Assembly: GCA_034440615.1 (NCBI GenBank) | Contig: JAOTOM010005184.1 | Coordinates: 1,823,501-1,887,500 of the forward strand | From: Ashinkailepas kermadecensis | Lineage: Eukaryota > Arthropoda > Thecostraca > Neolepadidae | DNA length: 64,000 nucleotides | Direction: 5' to 3' | Part shown: piece by piece, positions 34,001 to 44,535 of the stretch | Layout of the letters: each line of letters begins with the position of its first letter | Numbering within the stretch: the first letter of the stretch is position 1 | Notes under the pieces: model-generated | What the model saw: the letters and a program-made list of their open reading frames with translations, nothing else | Told to the model about the DNA's origin: nothing | Databases searched by the model: none | Program-made: the position numbers and the translations under genes

Positions 34001-37000
34001 CGAGACGTGCGCTCCACCATGAAGCAGAGCTGGCCGAACTTAACATTGCATCTTCAATGCACCGGGAAGTTGTCGTGGTACGAACATCAAGTTCGGACGC
34101 TCTGTCTCCCCCAGACGAAGTCGGCCGGGAAGTTGGCTGCGCCAGTTCCGTCAGTAATTTGGCGCAGACCCGGCAGCCCACGGCTTGGTGTCGATGCCTG
34201 TGGAGCACGCTATCGCGAAGATGGGGTGTCGCAGCCTGCCTCTAGCTGCTGCAGCGCACCACTTGGCAACGAATATGCAGCGTAATTAGTCGGGATGTTG
34301 AATCATCACCGGGGTCGCGGTAGCTCAGTCGGGAGCACGTTCCACGCCTGGTTAGCGCACGATCGTGGGATCGAATCCTGTCACTGGCGGGATTACCGAG
34401 ACACCCGCGACCAATCGGCGTGGGGGGTTGGCGACGCTACATGTCCTAGCAGTCGAATGCGTCGGAAAGGAGTCCAAGATTCTTCTTCTTCGTCATCTAC
34501 ACCATCGAAAGTGCGTTTATGTATTGTCGTGGGTGTGATCGTTGTACAGTGTGTCTGATCATCGGCCTTGACATCAGGCAATTCAACTGCTTCTGGTTTA
34601 TCTTCATCCACTGCACACTTGCACAAGGGATTCGTGTCGTTGAGCGCCACTTCTTGTTGAATAAGCAGAACAATAGCTCAACGTTTGACTCTGGGAAGTG
34701 CTGGATATGATTTGTGTTCAAAATATTTCCTGAATTTCGGTAGGCTGCAATACTTGACGTGTTCCAAAGGTGAATAGACGAACTTAGCAATGGAGCTGAT
34801 CAAACTAATATGCAGATATTTCGTTGAACACGAATTCGGGGAAGCTTGTGGCGAAGTGGCAAAGAACCTACGAAGTCCGGCTCTCAATGGCTTTTCCTCA
34901 GCATACTGCGATAGCGCCATAGCAGGAACTATGCTCAGCTGACTGATCTGGCGTTAAGCTGACCCTCCCCCTCCCCATGCGCTACAATGTGTTACAAATG
35001 GTGCTTGTTGGCAAATATCTGCCGTACCGATTCATAGTCACTTAATGGGAAGTTATTACGTCAAATTTAAGAACTTAAGAATTTATGAAGAAGTATGCGA
35101 CTGGATGTGACTGGCGGTGGTAAAAGTTTGCGGTGAAGCCGCCACGACTTCGCGAGCATTCCCGCTGAGGAAAATTCTGTACAACTGCGCAATTCGCATT
35201 TCATTTTCTGTACGGGACATAGCGTTTTCAGATGACGTGCTAATGTCGGGTGCATGGGGGTGTACGGCTTGATGTGATATGTGGGTGTATGGTACTGTAC
35301 GTTTTGATGTGATGTGTGGGTGTATGGGACTGTACGTTTTGATGTGATGTGTGGGTGTATGGGACTGCACGTTTTAGGTGATGTGTGGGTATATGATACT
35401 TTACGTTTTGATGTAATGTGTGGGTGTATGGGGGTGTACATCTCGATGTGATCTGTGGGTGTATGGGACTGTACGTTTTGATGTGATGTGTGGGTGTATG
35501 GTACTGTAAGTTTTGAGGTGATCTGTGTGTGTATGGTACGGTACGTTTTGATGTGATGTGTGGGTGCATGGGACTGTACGTTTTGATGTGATGTGTGGGT
35601 GTATGAGAATGTACGTTTTGATGTGATATGTGGGTGTATGGTACTGTACGTTTTGAGGTGATGTGTGGGTGTATGGTACTGTACGTTTTGATGTGATGTG
35701 TGGATGTATGGGACTGTACGCTTTAGGTGATGTGTGGGTGTATGGTACTGTACGTTTTGGTGTGATGTGTGGGTGCATGGTACTGTACGTGTGAGGTGAC
35801 GTGTCGGTGTCGGCAGCCTCGTCGCCTTGCCCACACCACGTGTCGCACCACGGCTCGGCGCCTCCATTCGTTACGTGCGGCCGACTCGACAGCCGCCGCT
35901 CCAGGCCGCAGGGGACACGTTCTCGCCGTAATGGCAATGTATCTAAAGCTACCGGCTCGTCGGCGCGCGACCCGCGGGAAAATAGCGCGCGCCAGCAGCC
36001 GCGCAGCTCGGAAATAACGCCGACGGCCGGGCTCGGTGTCTCGCGCGCCCTCCCCGCGCCCATAGCTGGACACAGTCGGCTTGTCGCTACCCTGTCAGGA
36101 GTCGGTCACACGCATAGCTGAAAAAAACCCGCTTTTTCCTCCCCCTTTAAAGTCGGTCACACTCATAGCTGGACACAGTCGGCTTGTCGCTACCCTGTCA
36201 GGAGTCGGTCACACTCATAGCTGGACACAGTCGGCTTGTCGCTACCCTGTCAGGAGTCGGTCACACTCATAGCTGGACACAGTCGGCTTGTCGCTACCCT
36301 GTCAGGAGTCGGTCACACTCATAGTGCTCTGGTCACTCAGCTCAGGGCGTGTCGCTACCCTGTCAGGAGGGGTCACACAAAAAAGAAAAAAGTCGGCGTG
36401 TCGCTACCCTGTCAGGAGTCTGTCATACTCATAGCTGGACACAGTCGGCTTGTCGCTACCCTGTCAGGAGTCGGTCATACTCATAGCTGGACACAGTCGG
36501 CGTGTCGCTACCCTGTCAGGAGTCGGTCACACTCATAGCTGGACACAGTCGGCGTGTCGCTACCCTGTCACGAGTCGGTCACACTCATAGCTGGACACAG
36601 TCGGCTTGTCGCTACCCTGTCAGGAGTCGGTCACGCTCATAGCTGGACACAGTCGGCTTGTCGCTACCCTGCCAGGAGTCGGTCACACTCATAGCTGGAC
36701 ACAGTCGGCGTGTCGCTACCCTGTCAGGAGTCGGTCACACTCATAGCTGGACACAGTCGGCTTGTCGCTACCCTGTCAGGAGTCGGTCATACTCATAGCT
36801 GGACACATGGCTTGTCGCTACCCTGCCAGGAGTCGGTCACACTCATAGCTGGACACAGTCGGCTTGTCGCTAGGAACCCTGCCAGGAGTCGGTCACACTC
36901 ATAGCTGGACACAGTCGGCTTGTCGCTACCCTGCCAGGAGTCGGTCACACTCATAGCTGGACACAGTCGGCTTGTCGCTACCCTGCCAGGAGTCGGTCAC

Positions 37001-40000
37001 ACTCATAGCTGGACACAGTCGGCGTGTCGCTACCCTGCCAGGAGTCGGTCACACTCATAGCTGGACACAGTCGGCGTGTCGCTACCGTGCCAGGAGTCAG
37101 TCACACTCATAGCTGGACACAGTCGGCGTGTCGCTACCCTGATAGGAGTCGGTCACACTCATAGCTGCAGACAGCACATTGACGTTCAATATGCTAATTG
37201 AGGCAGCCTGGGTAGATACTGTTTTATGTGTTTATGTGTTTTATGGTGCATTCTTGGCAATGCTGGCATTGCACAGTTTATTCAGGTCACAGACCCATGC
37301 CATAGTTTCTGAGGAATGATGTTCCTCGCATGTGTTGAAATCGTATATTTTGGCTGCTTTACTGCTGATGATGTGTCATTGTGCATGTGTCACGCTGTAT
37401 GTGCCGCTGTATGTCAGAAAGCCGTCTCATCGGCAACTTTTCGAGGTCATTTGGGTCATTCATGGTTGGAAGCATTTTCACGGAGAGCATTATCGGATGC
37501 TAAGGCATGAATATATGTTGAAGCATGAATACGGTTAGTGGAAATTTCCACCTTCATAATTTCTCAGGCAGCTTTTCACAGGGTGCTTCTCGCCATTGTG
37601 TGTCAAAGCTAGGTGCACGTTCCGAGAGTTTGACTCGGGCTGACTTGTAGAATATGATCGCATTTAAATCTTATTAACCCGCCCCGTCCTTCCGGTCAGA
37701 TTCTACGCCCGGTCTCGAGGGAGTCCCTAAAACCCCATCTAACTTTCAAACTACGTTTTGCACGAAAACGAACGGGATACCATCAGAAAGCCATCAACGA
37801 ATAGAGTCAAAAAGTGATTGAAGTTGTATTTTTGGATACATCTGAAGACCAAAATGACGGCTCTTTAGTAAATAGATTTTTTTAAACAAACGAAAAAACA
37901 TTTCGTATTTACGTGTTATTGCAAATTAGGTTTGCAATGCACCATTGACACTAGTTAGACAATGAAAACTCGAAGTAAACCATAGCAACATCAGTGTCTA
38001 AATAGCCCAAGCCACCCTTGTGCACTTTGTCGTGATCTGACCTCGGACAACTTGACGGTGGTGAAGCAAATCGGATAAGGGACTTCTCCAGATGTTTCTG
38101 CATACATACTGTGGTACAAAAAATATGTTAAAAGAACATGCTAATTACAAAAAGAGGAGAATTTGCCCAAAATGGGCCGAAATGGGCCGTGAATTCAGGT
38201 TATTGACCTTACCTCAAACTTCAGGTTATTGACCTTACCTCAAACAAATTAGAGATGTATGTTTAGGAGACACTGCCCAGTTGCACTCACATAGGAAGTT
38301 TCATTTCAATATCTCTTCATGTGTATGGGTTATCGGTCCTCAAACATTTTTGGAGTCGGTACTCTTTGACCTGAGCTAGGTCAATGACCTTACATGACCT
38401 GGGTGTGAAATTTTCACGTCAGATACAAAAATGATGAAATCAGGTGTGCAGAAAATTGTGTGGTGCTGTGCGTCGCCGTGTGTCAGCTATCGGGGAAAAC
38501 AATACGGGGAGTGTGAAAAGACACCCTACAAGAGACGGGCGCGAGTGAAGTTTCGATAGCTGTCCGCACAATTATGGTGCACATCGGCGCCTGCTTCATT
38601 ACACTACCTCGCACAGAATAAGGGCACAGTCGTTGCAAATGCGGCGACACAAGAAATGTGATATTTTACCTGCCCAGGAAGGCCATCGCTTGGTCTGAGG
38701 CCGACAACTCACATACCTTGGACTGTTCTGCTGGTGGACAGTGCCCGTCCTTGTGCCGCGGCTCGAAGACTGTTCTGTTGGTGGACAGTGCCGTCCTTGT
38801 GCCGCGGCTCTTGGACTGTTATGCTGGTGGACAGTGCGGTCCTTGTGCCGCGGCTCTAGGACTGCTCTGCTGGTGGACAGTGCCGTCCTTGTGCCGCGGC
38901 TCTAGGACTGCTCTGCTGGTGGACAGTGCCGTCCTTGTGCCGCGGCTCTAGGACTGCTCTGCTGGTGGACAGTGCCCGTCCTTGTGCCGCGGCTCTAAGA
39001 CTGTTCTGTTGGTGGACAGTGCCGTCCTTGTGCCGCGGCTCTAGGACTGCTCTGCTGGTGGACAGTGCCGTCCTTGTGCCGCGGCTCTAAGACTGTTCTG
39101 TTGGTGGACAGTGCCGTCCTTGTGCCGCGGCTCTTGGACTGTTCTGCTGGTGGACAGTGCCGTCCTTGTGCCGCGGCTCTAGGACTGCTCTGCTGGTGGA
39201 CAGTGCCGTCCTTGTGCCGCGGCTCTTGGACTGTTCTGCTGGTGGACAGTGCCGTCCTTGTGCCGCGGCTCTAAGACTGCTCTGCTGGTGGACAGTGCCG
39301 TCCTTGTGCCGCTGCTCTAGGACTGCTCTGTTGGTGGACAGTGCCGTCCTTGTGCCGCGGCTCTAGGACTGCTCTGCTGGTGGACAGTGCCGTCCTTGTG
39401 CCGCGGCTCTAGGACTGTTCTGTTGGTGGACAGTGCCGTCCTTGTGCCGCGGCTCTAGGACTGCTCTGCTGGTGGACAGTGCCGTCCTTGTGCCGCGGCT
39501 CTAGGACTGCTCTGCTGGTGGACAGTGCGTTCGTCCTTGTGCCGCGGCTCTAGGACTGTTCTGCTGGTGGACAGTGCCGTCCTTGTGCCGCGGCTCTAGG
39601 ACTGCTCTGCTGGTGGACAGTGCCGTCCTTGTGCCGCGGCTCTAGGACTGTTCTGCTGGTGGACAGTGCCGTCCTTGTGCCGCGGCTCTAGGACTGTTCT
39701 GCTGGTGGACAGTGCGTTCGTCCTTGTGCCGCGGCTCAAGCGCAGCCAAGACCGAAAGGGCGGAAGATGTCAGCCATCATTTGATGGGAAGGTTCAGGAA
39801 ATGTTCTCAATAAGTGGGGTTTAGCGAACAGATTGTGTTAATTACACGTGCTTGTATGAATGTACCCTACTGAAATTTTTCGTCGATAACTTAGCGCGTG
39901 AGTTGGTAAAATTCCGTTCACAGCTCATGGTACACTGGCGAATTATCACCCGAATGCCAGATTTAGCAAGCCAAAAGTAGCAACAAAGGAAAGTGTTCAA

Positions 40001-42192
40001 GGTATGCGGACGTCATCACGGGAACTGTAAGATGAGGTCACGAAGGTTAAGGGTTAAGGACGCTCGAGGCCAATCATGATTGTCATGTTAAAGCTGCCAC
40101 TTTGAGGATCTTCGGAAAACCGGCGACACACCGTTCGAGGTATTCACAGTGGGCTTTGGGCTGGAGAAGATTACATCATATTGGACTCAATTGAAAGCCC
40201 CTGCTTGGAAATGCTTAACGCATGCTTAGGAACCTACATTGGAATATAAAAGCAATAGCGGGGGAGAGGTGGGATGGGGGACGCTCTTGAAAGCCCCCTC
40301 TAACTTCCGATCTGCGTAAGCTAGAATGAAATGCAGACAACCGTTTGAATGCTCTGGCTATGGAGAGCCCAACCATACTTTATATTTGCATTTTGATTGA
40401 TAATGATATCACCGGAGGTCGTATTATGCCAATATATAAACCCCGATTTAAGTCCTTGAAAATTATCACAAATATATGGAGCTTATGTTCTTTTGACATC
40501 GTTGTTCAATAATTATCATAGATGAATGAATATATATTAATCATAGTGAAAAGGCTCAAAACAGGATAAGGCGGGACGGGCCAGAATCCAGCTTGCAAAC
40601 CATGCATGTTAGAGACACAGAGATAATGTCATTGACAAGCCAGTATAGTCTATGGCTCATATCACATCCATTTATACATTTTCCACCATGACAAGGATGC
40701 TAATGGTCATAACAAGTTAACCCAGTGACACAGCCTTTACCTTGAAGAACAACATATAAAACATGAAGGTGTGTCTAGGGTCCCTCCAACAAAACCATTC
40801 AAGCAAAATAATTTCATCTGATCGACATCCGAATATTTCAAGGTCAGATCAGGTCATGCAATATGGTCAGGCAAAGTAAGTTCAAACTTCAATATATCTG
40901 GGCCATCACTTTTGAAGTATAAAACTGTGTTCCAAGAACAGCTAAAATGATACCGAAACATCCTTGGAAACTTTTCAGCTTTTGAACTCGTTACCTACCT
41001 TTAGGTCACGCTGGGACAATGAAAAAATAATAAACCGATCTCCTCAGCATTTGCCAAAGTGTGTACTGCTTGGGAAGTACTTTAAGAGAAAGGTCAACTC
41101 AGGTCAAATTAGGTCAGCTTACACGAGGTCAGGTCATCTCAGACAATTCCTTTGTCATCCAATCTGATGTCGCACGACCTTTCCCCATTGAATACGGCAA
41201 AAACTGGCCTAAATTGACCTGACCACATGTAAGTGACCTTCGCCTTAATGAATATTTCGAGATAGCAGTGTGTTGGTCTTGAGGAAAGGGCAGCATGCTC
41301 TGGGTTTGGTGCTTACATGTTGCAACTATTCTGATTTGCGGCACTTTGAATATTTTGGAATATCACTTCCTTTGGTCCATTCCAGGTCAACGACCTTTGG
41401 TGACGTAACCCTGAAGCTTTTACAAAATATGCGAAACGGAAGTATACTCAGCTACTAGAAATGTGGTGCCCCTGCATCTACTCATTCAGCCACTATCGAG
41501 AAAATACGTGACGGCTCTCGGAACCTCCAGGCCAGGCTAGGGTTAAGCAGCGGACGAAAAGCAATGAGATCTCAACTAAATTCCAAAGTTGCAGCACCTC
41601 AATCCAATGGCACTGGCAACATGCCGCAGAGACTATCCCGCTGGGGCAACACTTGCCGGGTCAATCTTTTTCGCCCAACTGTCCGCAATTTATAGAGTGA
41701 GATGGGCAAGGCAAGAGAGACGGGTGACAGTCTGCTGCAATCGAACCGAAGCAGTAGGGCCATTTTCGCAAACTTTCACACACATTTAGCTTCCAGGGAG
41801 GAGGTAGACGTTCATTCGTTGGAAGTACCGCGCTCGGCTAAATAAATCCACATGAATGATAAATAAGTGAAAAGTCGATCCGCAGCTTCACCAGCCGCAC
41901 CTATGTTGCCGATCACTCACGAGTTACCCATCTGTGATTGCAGCTTCCCCCAGGGGCCTGCCAAGAGCGTCTCATCTGTGAGCTCAACGCTGACCTTGAG
42001 CGGTTCCAGCCGGCCAGCGGCGTTTTTCTGCGCGCGCTCGCGCCGTATGACCTCGACCCGGCGGCACCAGACCCCGGCTACGAGGATTCGCTGGACGTGG
42101 AGGGTGACGCAGAGGTCACTACACGTCTACAGAGGCTGCGGAGGGCAGCGAAGAGCCCGGGCGACTGCGGCACGCGGTGTGTATTGGGCTGA
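21633..42192 (+). CDS. Proposed 4-exon gene for a small secreted Cys protein
   Basis: Exons 21633-21655, 28884-29088, 30394-30486 and 41944-42192 join in phases 2, 0 and 0, all with GT donors and AG acceptors, to give 189 residues. The N-terminus (MVTVSGYG, then RRPVIAAVVCSALLTCVAAG) looks like a signal peptide: two arginines, about 16 hydrophobic residues, small residues near the cut. The mature part has a VVTVPASLLLPSL stretch, an amphipathic segment EEQLQRFFSYFQ, then ACQERLICEL, an acidic linker and DCGTRC near the end. This gives four mature cysteines (about 113, 119, 182, 186), fitting two disulfides. I do not recognise the family; the C..RL.CEL and C-terminal CxxxC layout resembles small secreted arthropod proteins of unknown role. 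Further exons in the 11.5-kb third intron cannot be excluded. Confidence 0.55.
21966..22054. repeat. (AT)n microsatellite
   Basis: AT dinucleotides with an ACATACAT interruption near 21982. Confidence 0.95.
22757..22852 (+). promoter_or_regulatory. Three tandem CCAAT motifs in a ~34-bp repeat
   Basis: GTTCCACCAATCAGCGGTCC occurs twice, about 34 bp apart, and a third diverged unit reads TTTGACCAATCGGCGGTCGC. The CCAATCAG core is the usual NF-Y site. There is no nearby gene start, so it may be only a small tandem repeat. Confidence 0.4.
24187..24590. repeat. ~108-bp tandem repeat, about 3.6 copies
   Basis: Units contain GGAAGAGGGTCGCAGACG, GATGCTCGAACCTACGCT, GACTTGGCGACAGGAGGACC and CCTCCTCTCCCTCCTCTGCGC, diverged from each other. 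Confidence 0.85.
25128..25205. repeat. 25-bp tandem repeat, 3 copies
   Basis: ATAGCCCGACAGCGGGCTGG-type units immediately before the 37-bp array. Confidence 0.85.
25206..25790. repeat. 37-bp minisatellite, about 16 copies
   Basis: Unit: CTCACCATAAGCCCCTGGG, CTGTGGCCGGACCTGTAG/GG. Copies are almost identical; 36-bp variants lack one C. The last unit near 25740 is diverged. Confidence 0.95.
25868..26617. repeat. 23-bp minisatellite, about 33 copies
   Basis: Unit GGCAGCTGGGTCTGGCTGTT plus GGC, with a T/A variant (CTGTTGG/CTGTAGG). A 23-bp stop-free unit is open in three frames per strand, giving 23-residue repeats such as QTQLPPTARPSCRQQPDPAA on the minus strand; these are not taken as genes. 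Confidence 0.97.
27005..27255. repeat. 19-bp minisatellite, about 13 copies
   Basis: GCCGGGATGCCTTGGCACC, with G/A variation at the fifth base; the first copies are diverged. Confidence 0.95.
27717..27811. repeat. ~48-bp direct duplication
   Basis: ATGGCGTACTTAGCAAGCAA... and ATGGCGTGCCTAGTAAGCAA..., both continuing CCTGATCATTAG and CGGGTGAGGT. Confidence 0.85.
27893..28575. repeat. 11-bp array (GTGTGACTGTC, then GTGTGGTGCTC)
   Basis: About 45 units of GTGTGACTGTC with interspersed GTGATGAT units, changing near 28410 to GTGTGGTGCTC units that decay near 28560. Confidence 0.95.
28672..28872. repeat. 13-bp array rich in CACGTG E-boxes
   Basis: CCTCACGTGTGAC-type units, diverged, running almost up to the acceptor of proposed exon 2. 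Many units keep CACGTG. Confidence 0.85.
28884..29088 (+). CDS. Proposed exon 2: signal-peptide core and mature N-terminus
   Basis: 205 nt between the acceptor TCCGTCTCCAG and the strong donor CCACAG|GTGAGT. Codes 68 residues: the hydrophobic signal core (PVIAAVVCSALLTCVAAG), a charged spacer (HTREPADQEGRQ), then a hydrophobic VVTVPASLLLPSL and GWHFPPQ. It stands out from the surrounding repeats by being unique and GC-rich. The 13-bp CACGTG array ends a few bases before its acceptor. Confidence 0.6.
29089..30393 (+). other. Proposed intron 2
   Basis: 1.3 kb of unique, AT-rich sequence without arrays. GTTAGTAGCTAGTTTCA and GTTAGTAGCTGGTTTCA near 29985-30020 form a small direct duplication. 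Confidence 0.4.
30394..30486 (+). CDS. Proposed exon 3
   Basis: 93 nt, 31 codons, phase 0 at both ends, acceptor ATCGCCCGCCAG and donor TTCCAG|GTCAGA (weaker than the other donors). Codes AGSLPPQEDIPVDLNHLQ and then the helix-like EEQLQRFFSYFQ. The frame is rich in G/C-ending codons (CTG, CAG, GAG), like exons 2 and 4 and unlike the flanking DNA. Confidence 0.6.
30849..33560. repeat. 28-bp minisatellite, about 97 copies (2.7 kb)
   Basis: Unit GCGACTGAGGTCCCGCCTCC plus TGATAGTG/TGACAGTA, with length variants of 26-31 bp (a GGGGTAATG/GTAGTG ending recurs). Variant types follow one another in repeating higher-order runs. All three minus-strand frames stay open (up to 948 codons, with 28-residue repeats such as GGGTSVATIRRRDLSRHYQ). 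The frames show no start context, domain or codon bias beyond the repeat. Confidence 0.97.
33561..34310. other. Non-genic stretch inside proposed intron 3
   Basis: Open frames up to 139 codons on both strands between 33790 and 34290, without recognisable motifs. Confidence 0.4.
34311..34478 (+). mobile_element. tRNA-derived SINE (shared-tail family)
   Basis: Begins GGGGTCGCGGTAGCTCAGTC (A box TAGCTCAGTCGG), with a B box GGATCGAATCC about 45 bp later. Then come CGCGACCAATCGGCGTGG, GTTGGCGACGCTA and a GAATGCGTCGGAAAGGA end. The last three blocks are also in the SINE at 46765-46926, whose tRNA head is different. Target duplication not clear. Confidence 0.75.
34479..35253. other. Non-genic stretch
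   Basis: Nothing recognised on either strand. Confidence 0.45.
35254..35795. repeat. 35-bp minisatellite, about 15 copies
   Basis: Unit GATGTGATGTGTGGGTGTAT plus GGTACTGTACGTTTT; frames repeating HTPTHHIKTYSTIHPHITSK on the minus strand come from it. Confidence 0.95.
35796..36062. other. CpG-rich island between two arrays
   Basis: Rich in CGCG, with CGCGCGACCCGCGGG near 35965. It is open in both directions for 80-100 codons, as expected of GC-rich DNA. It could be a promoter or exon of another transcript, but I see no splice pattern. Confidence 0.35.
36063..37172. repeat. 52-bp minisatellite, about 21 copies
   Basis: Unit: GGACACAGTCGGCTTGTCGC, TACCCTGTCAGGAGTCGG, TCACACTCATAGCT. Broken near 36121-36150 and 36324-36395 by short unrelated insertions; a T/G variant (GGCTTG/GGCGTG) and GTCAGG/GCCAGG variant cluster in neighbouring copies. 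Confidence 0.97.
37173..37673. other. Non-genic stretch
   Basis: No gene seen. TTTATGTG repeats near 37221-37245. Confidence 0.45.
37674..38545 (+). repeat. AGGTCA-rich dispersed repeat, copy A
   Basis: Starts TTAACCCGCCCCGTCCTTCC; has a direct doubling of TTCAGGTTATTGACC..CTCAAAC at 38194-38245. Later blocks (GACCTGAGCTAGGTCAATGACC, GTGAAATTTTCAC, then TCAGCTATCGGGGAAAA) follow the order seen in copies at 40780 and 61173. Confidence 0.6.
38712..39740. repeat. 46-bp minisatellite, about 22 copies
   Basis: Unit: GGACTGTTCTGCTGGTGGAC, AGTGCCGTCCTTGTGCCGCG, GCTCTA, with C/T variants at CTGCTCTG/CTGTTCTG and a recurring GTGCGTTCGTCC insertion. Confidence 0.97.
39741..40779. other. Non-genic stretch, possibly 5' part of copy B
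   Basis: TTAAGGGTTAAGGACG at about 40034 and GCCCCCTCTAACTTCCGATC at about 40299 resemble the ends of the AGGTCA-rich repeat; otherwise unique. Confidence 0.4.
40780..41560 (+). repeat. AGGTCA-rich dispersed repeat, copy B
   Basis: Aligns for about 0.75 kb with 61173-62275: TCCAACAAAACCATTC/TCCAACGGAACG, AAGGTCAGATCAGGTCA, CGCTGGGACAAT/CGCCGGGACAAT, CTTGGGAAGTA, ACGAGGTCAGGTCATCTCAG, GAAAGGGCAGCATGCTCTG and CTCATTCAGCC in the same order. Ends near AGGGTTAAGC. Confidence 0.85.
41944..42192 (+). CDS. Proposed terminal exon 4 with the four cysteines
   Basis: Acceptor CTGTGATTGCAG|CTT puts the frame in phase 0; a second AG (CTTCCCCCAG, 41953) would break it. Codes 82 residues to TGA 42190-42192: ACQERLICELNADLERFQPA, a long acidic and proline-rich linker, a basic RLQRLRRAAK helix and DCGTRCVLG. 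Codon use is strongly G/C-ending. A large GA/TA microsatellite starts 40 bp after the stop. No AATAAA was seen before the microsatellite. Confidence 0.65.
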   Translation, partial: LPPGACQERLICELNADLERFQPASGVFLRALAPYDLDPAAPDPGYEDSLDVEGDAEVTTRLQRLRRAAKSPGDCGTRCVLG

Positions 42193-42233
42193 TCTAGGGT
42201 GGATGAACGTTATTCATTTAAGTAAAAAAGAGA

Positions 42234-42933
<700 letters not shown>

Positions 42934-43059
42934 GAAAAGGAGAGGGAGCGAGAAGGGGAGGGAAGAGATACAGATCGAGAGATAGAGAGCGGCTGGAACG
43001 GGCGAAGAGTCACCTGGAAAGCCTATCAAGTCTCCAGTCGGGCCCTGATAACGTAGTGA

Positions 43060-43092
43060 GCTGACCTGACCTGACCTGACCTGACCTGACCA
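43060..43092. repeat. (CCTGA)n, six copies
   Basis: Perfect 5-bp repeat, GACCTGACCTGACC...; CCTGA is not a known telomere unit. Confidence 0.9.
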
Positions 43093-43161
43093 CTTGTACT
43101 AGCGCTGCATATGGCAGTTCGATCACTTTGTGGCAGCGATTTTCAACGATGAAAACACCGG

Positions 43162-43450
43162 ATCAGCAGTTCCGTTAGCAGAGTGTTGAAGTCACAGTTC
43201 CGTTAGCGGGGTGTTGAAGTCACAGTTCCGTTAGCGGGGTGTTGAAGTCACAGTTCCGTTAGTGGAGTGTTGAAGTCACAGTTCCGTTAGCGGGGTGTTG
43301 AAGTCCCAGTTCCGTTAGCGGAGTGTTGAAGTCACAGTTCCGTTAGCGGAGTGTTGAAGTCACAGTTCCGTTAGCGGAGTGTTGAAGTCACAGTTCCGTT
43401 AGCGGAGTGTTGAAGTCACAGTTCCGTTCGCGGAGTGTTGAAGTCACAGG
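43162..43450. repeat. 28-bp minisatellite, about 10 copies
   Basis: Unit CAGTTCCGTTAGCGGAGTGT plus TGAAGTCA; GGGG/GGAG variants. Unrelated in sequence to the 28-bp array at 30849. Confidence 0.95.
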
Positions 43451-43837
43451 AAGGCGAAGTGCATCACGTACGCTGTGTTTTGTGAGGATAATACAATTAC
43501 CAATAATAGCTCCTGCATAGTGGATGAACATTGAATATCTAGGGTATCATGTCATGAAAGGATGCAATTGAATTTATAACTGTAGCCTGTAAGTTCCGAA
43601 CTAATCAAGTGCAACATAATTTGTTCAGCAATGCAACACAGCGAGCAACTGAAATTGAATCAGCATAAATTACGGGGCTCCGAACTCCAATAATCCGGCC
43701 CACTCGCCTAACATTGGACGTAGCTGCCATAAACCCCCGTTATGATGGGATATCTGCCACCTCTTTCCCCAGGGAATCAATGCCGATGAGTTATTTCAGT
43801 TGTGCTGCTTTGGGCGACAGATCAGTATGTGGGTCAT
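43451..43837. other. Non-genic stretch
   Basis: Nothing recognised. Confidence 0.45.
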
Positions 43838-44153
43838 GTCCACACGTCTCACGTCATCTCTCCACACATCATCGTACCACATCACATCATGTCTTCACGT
43901 CCCACGTCACATCTCCACACATCATCGTACCACATCACATCGTGTCTTCACGTCCCACGTCACATCGCCACACATCATCGTACCACATCACATCATGTCC
44001 TCACGTCCCACGTCACATCTCCACACATCATCGTACCACATCACATCATGTCTTCACGTCCCACGTCACATCCCCACACATCATCGTACCACATCACAAC
44101 ATGTCTTCACGTCCCACGTCACATCGCCACACACCATCGTACCACATCACATT
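43838..44153. repeat. 53-bp minisatellite, about 6 copies
   Basis: Unit: CACGTCCCACGTCACATC, TCCACACATCATCGTACC, ACATCACATCATGTCTT. Interrupted on the right by a SINE; array-like sequence (CCTCACGTCTCACATC) resumes after it at 44351. Confidence 0.93.
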
Positions 44154-44338
44154 GTGTTGTTTGTTTGTGTATTTGGTGGTTCACGACGCACTTTATGCAC
44201 CATCACGGCTACTGGCACCGCCCACACCGTTTCGCCGGTGGGCCGCGGGATTGGGAAATGTCCCGAGCGGTGCGAGTGTCGAACCCGGGACCTTTGGTAA
44301 ACAGAGCTCAGCACGTTAACCGCTCGGCCATCCACGCC
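44154..44338 (-). mobile_element. tRNA-derived SINE inserted in the 53-bp array
   Basis: Read on the minus strand: GTGGATGGCCGAGCGGTTAA (A box, Leu/Ser-tRNA-like with a long variable arm), B box GGGTTCGACACTC, a unique body, then GTGCGTCGTGAACCACC and an A-rich AAATACACAAACAAAC end. The flanks CCACATCACATT at 44142-44153 and 44339-44350 form a 12-bp target duplication, showing retroposition into the array. Confidence 0.85.
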
Positions 44339-44424
44339 CCACATCACATTATTTCCTCACGTCTCACATCATCTCATATCACCCATGAGTCAGGCACGCC
44401 TCCTCTGGTAAAGGCCAGGTTTAG

Positions 44425-44535
44425 CATATAGCTGGAGGTTTATCGCATGGCTAGATGCTTATCACATAGCTGGATGCTTATCACATGGCTGGATACTTAT
44501 AACATGGCTTGAGGCTTATCATATCGCTGGAGATG
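44425..44535. repeat. ~23-bp tandem repeat, about 5 copies
   Basis: GCTGGATGCTTATCACATG-type units, imperfect. Confidence 0.85.

Noticed and set aside
33866..34285. Overlapping open frames of 100-139 codons on both strands
   Set aside because: No homology wording, no agreed frame and no splice signals; open frames of this size are expected in such GC content.
34311..34390. A functional tRNA gene
   Set aside because: A and B boxes are present but the arms do not pair into a cloverleaf, and the sequence runs into a SINE body shared with another locus.
35254..37172. CRISPR-like regular repeats
   Set aside because: Units are contiguous with no spacers and the DNA is clearly eukaryotic; these are minisatellites.
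41953..41954. CTTCCCCCAG as the acceptor of proposed exon 4
   Set aside because: It has the better pyrimidine tract but would enter in phase 1, which does not fit the phase-0 donor of exon 3; the AG at 41943 fits.
43060..43092. (CCTGA)n as an interstitial telomere
   Set aside because: Known arthropod and animal telomere units are TTAGG and TTAGGG; CCTGA is neither, and only six copies are present.
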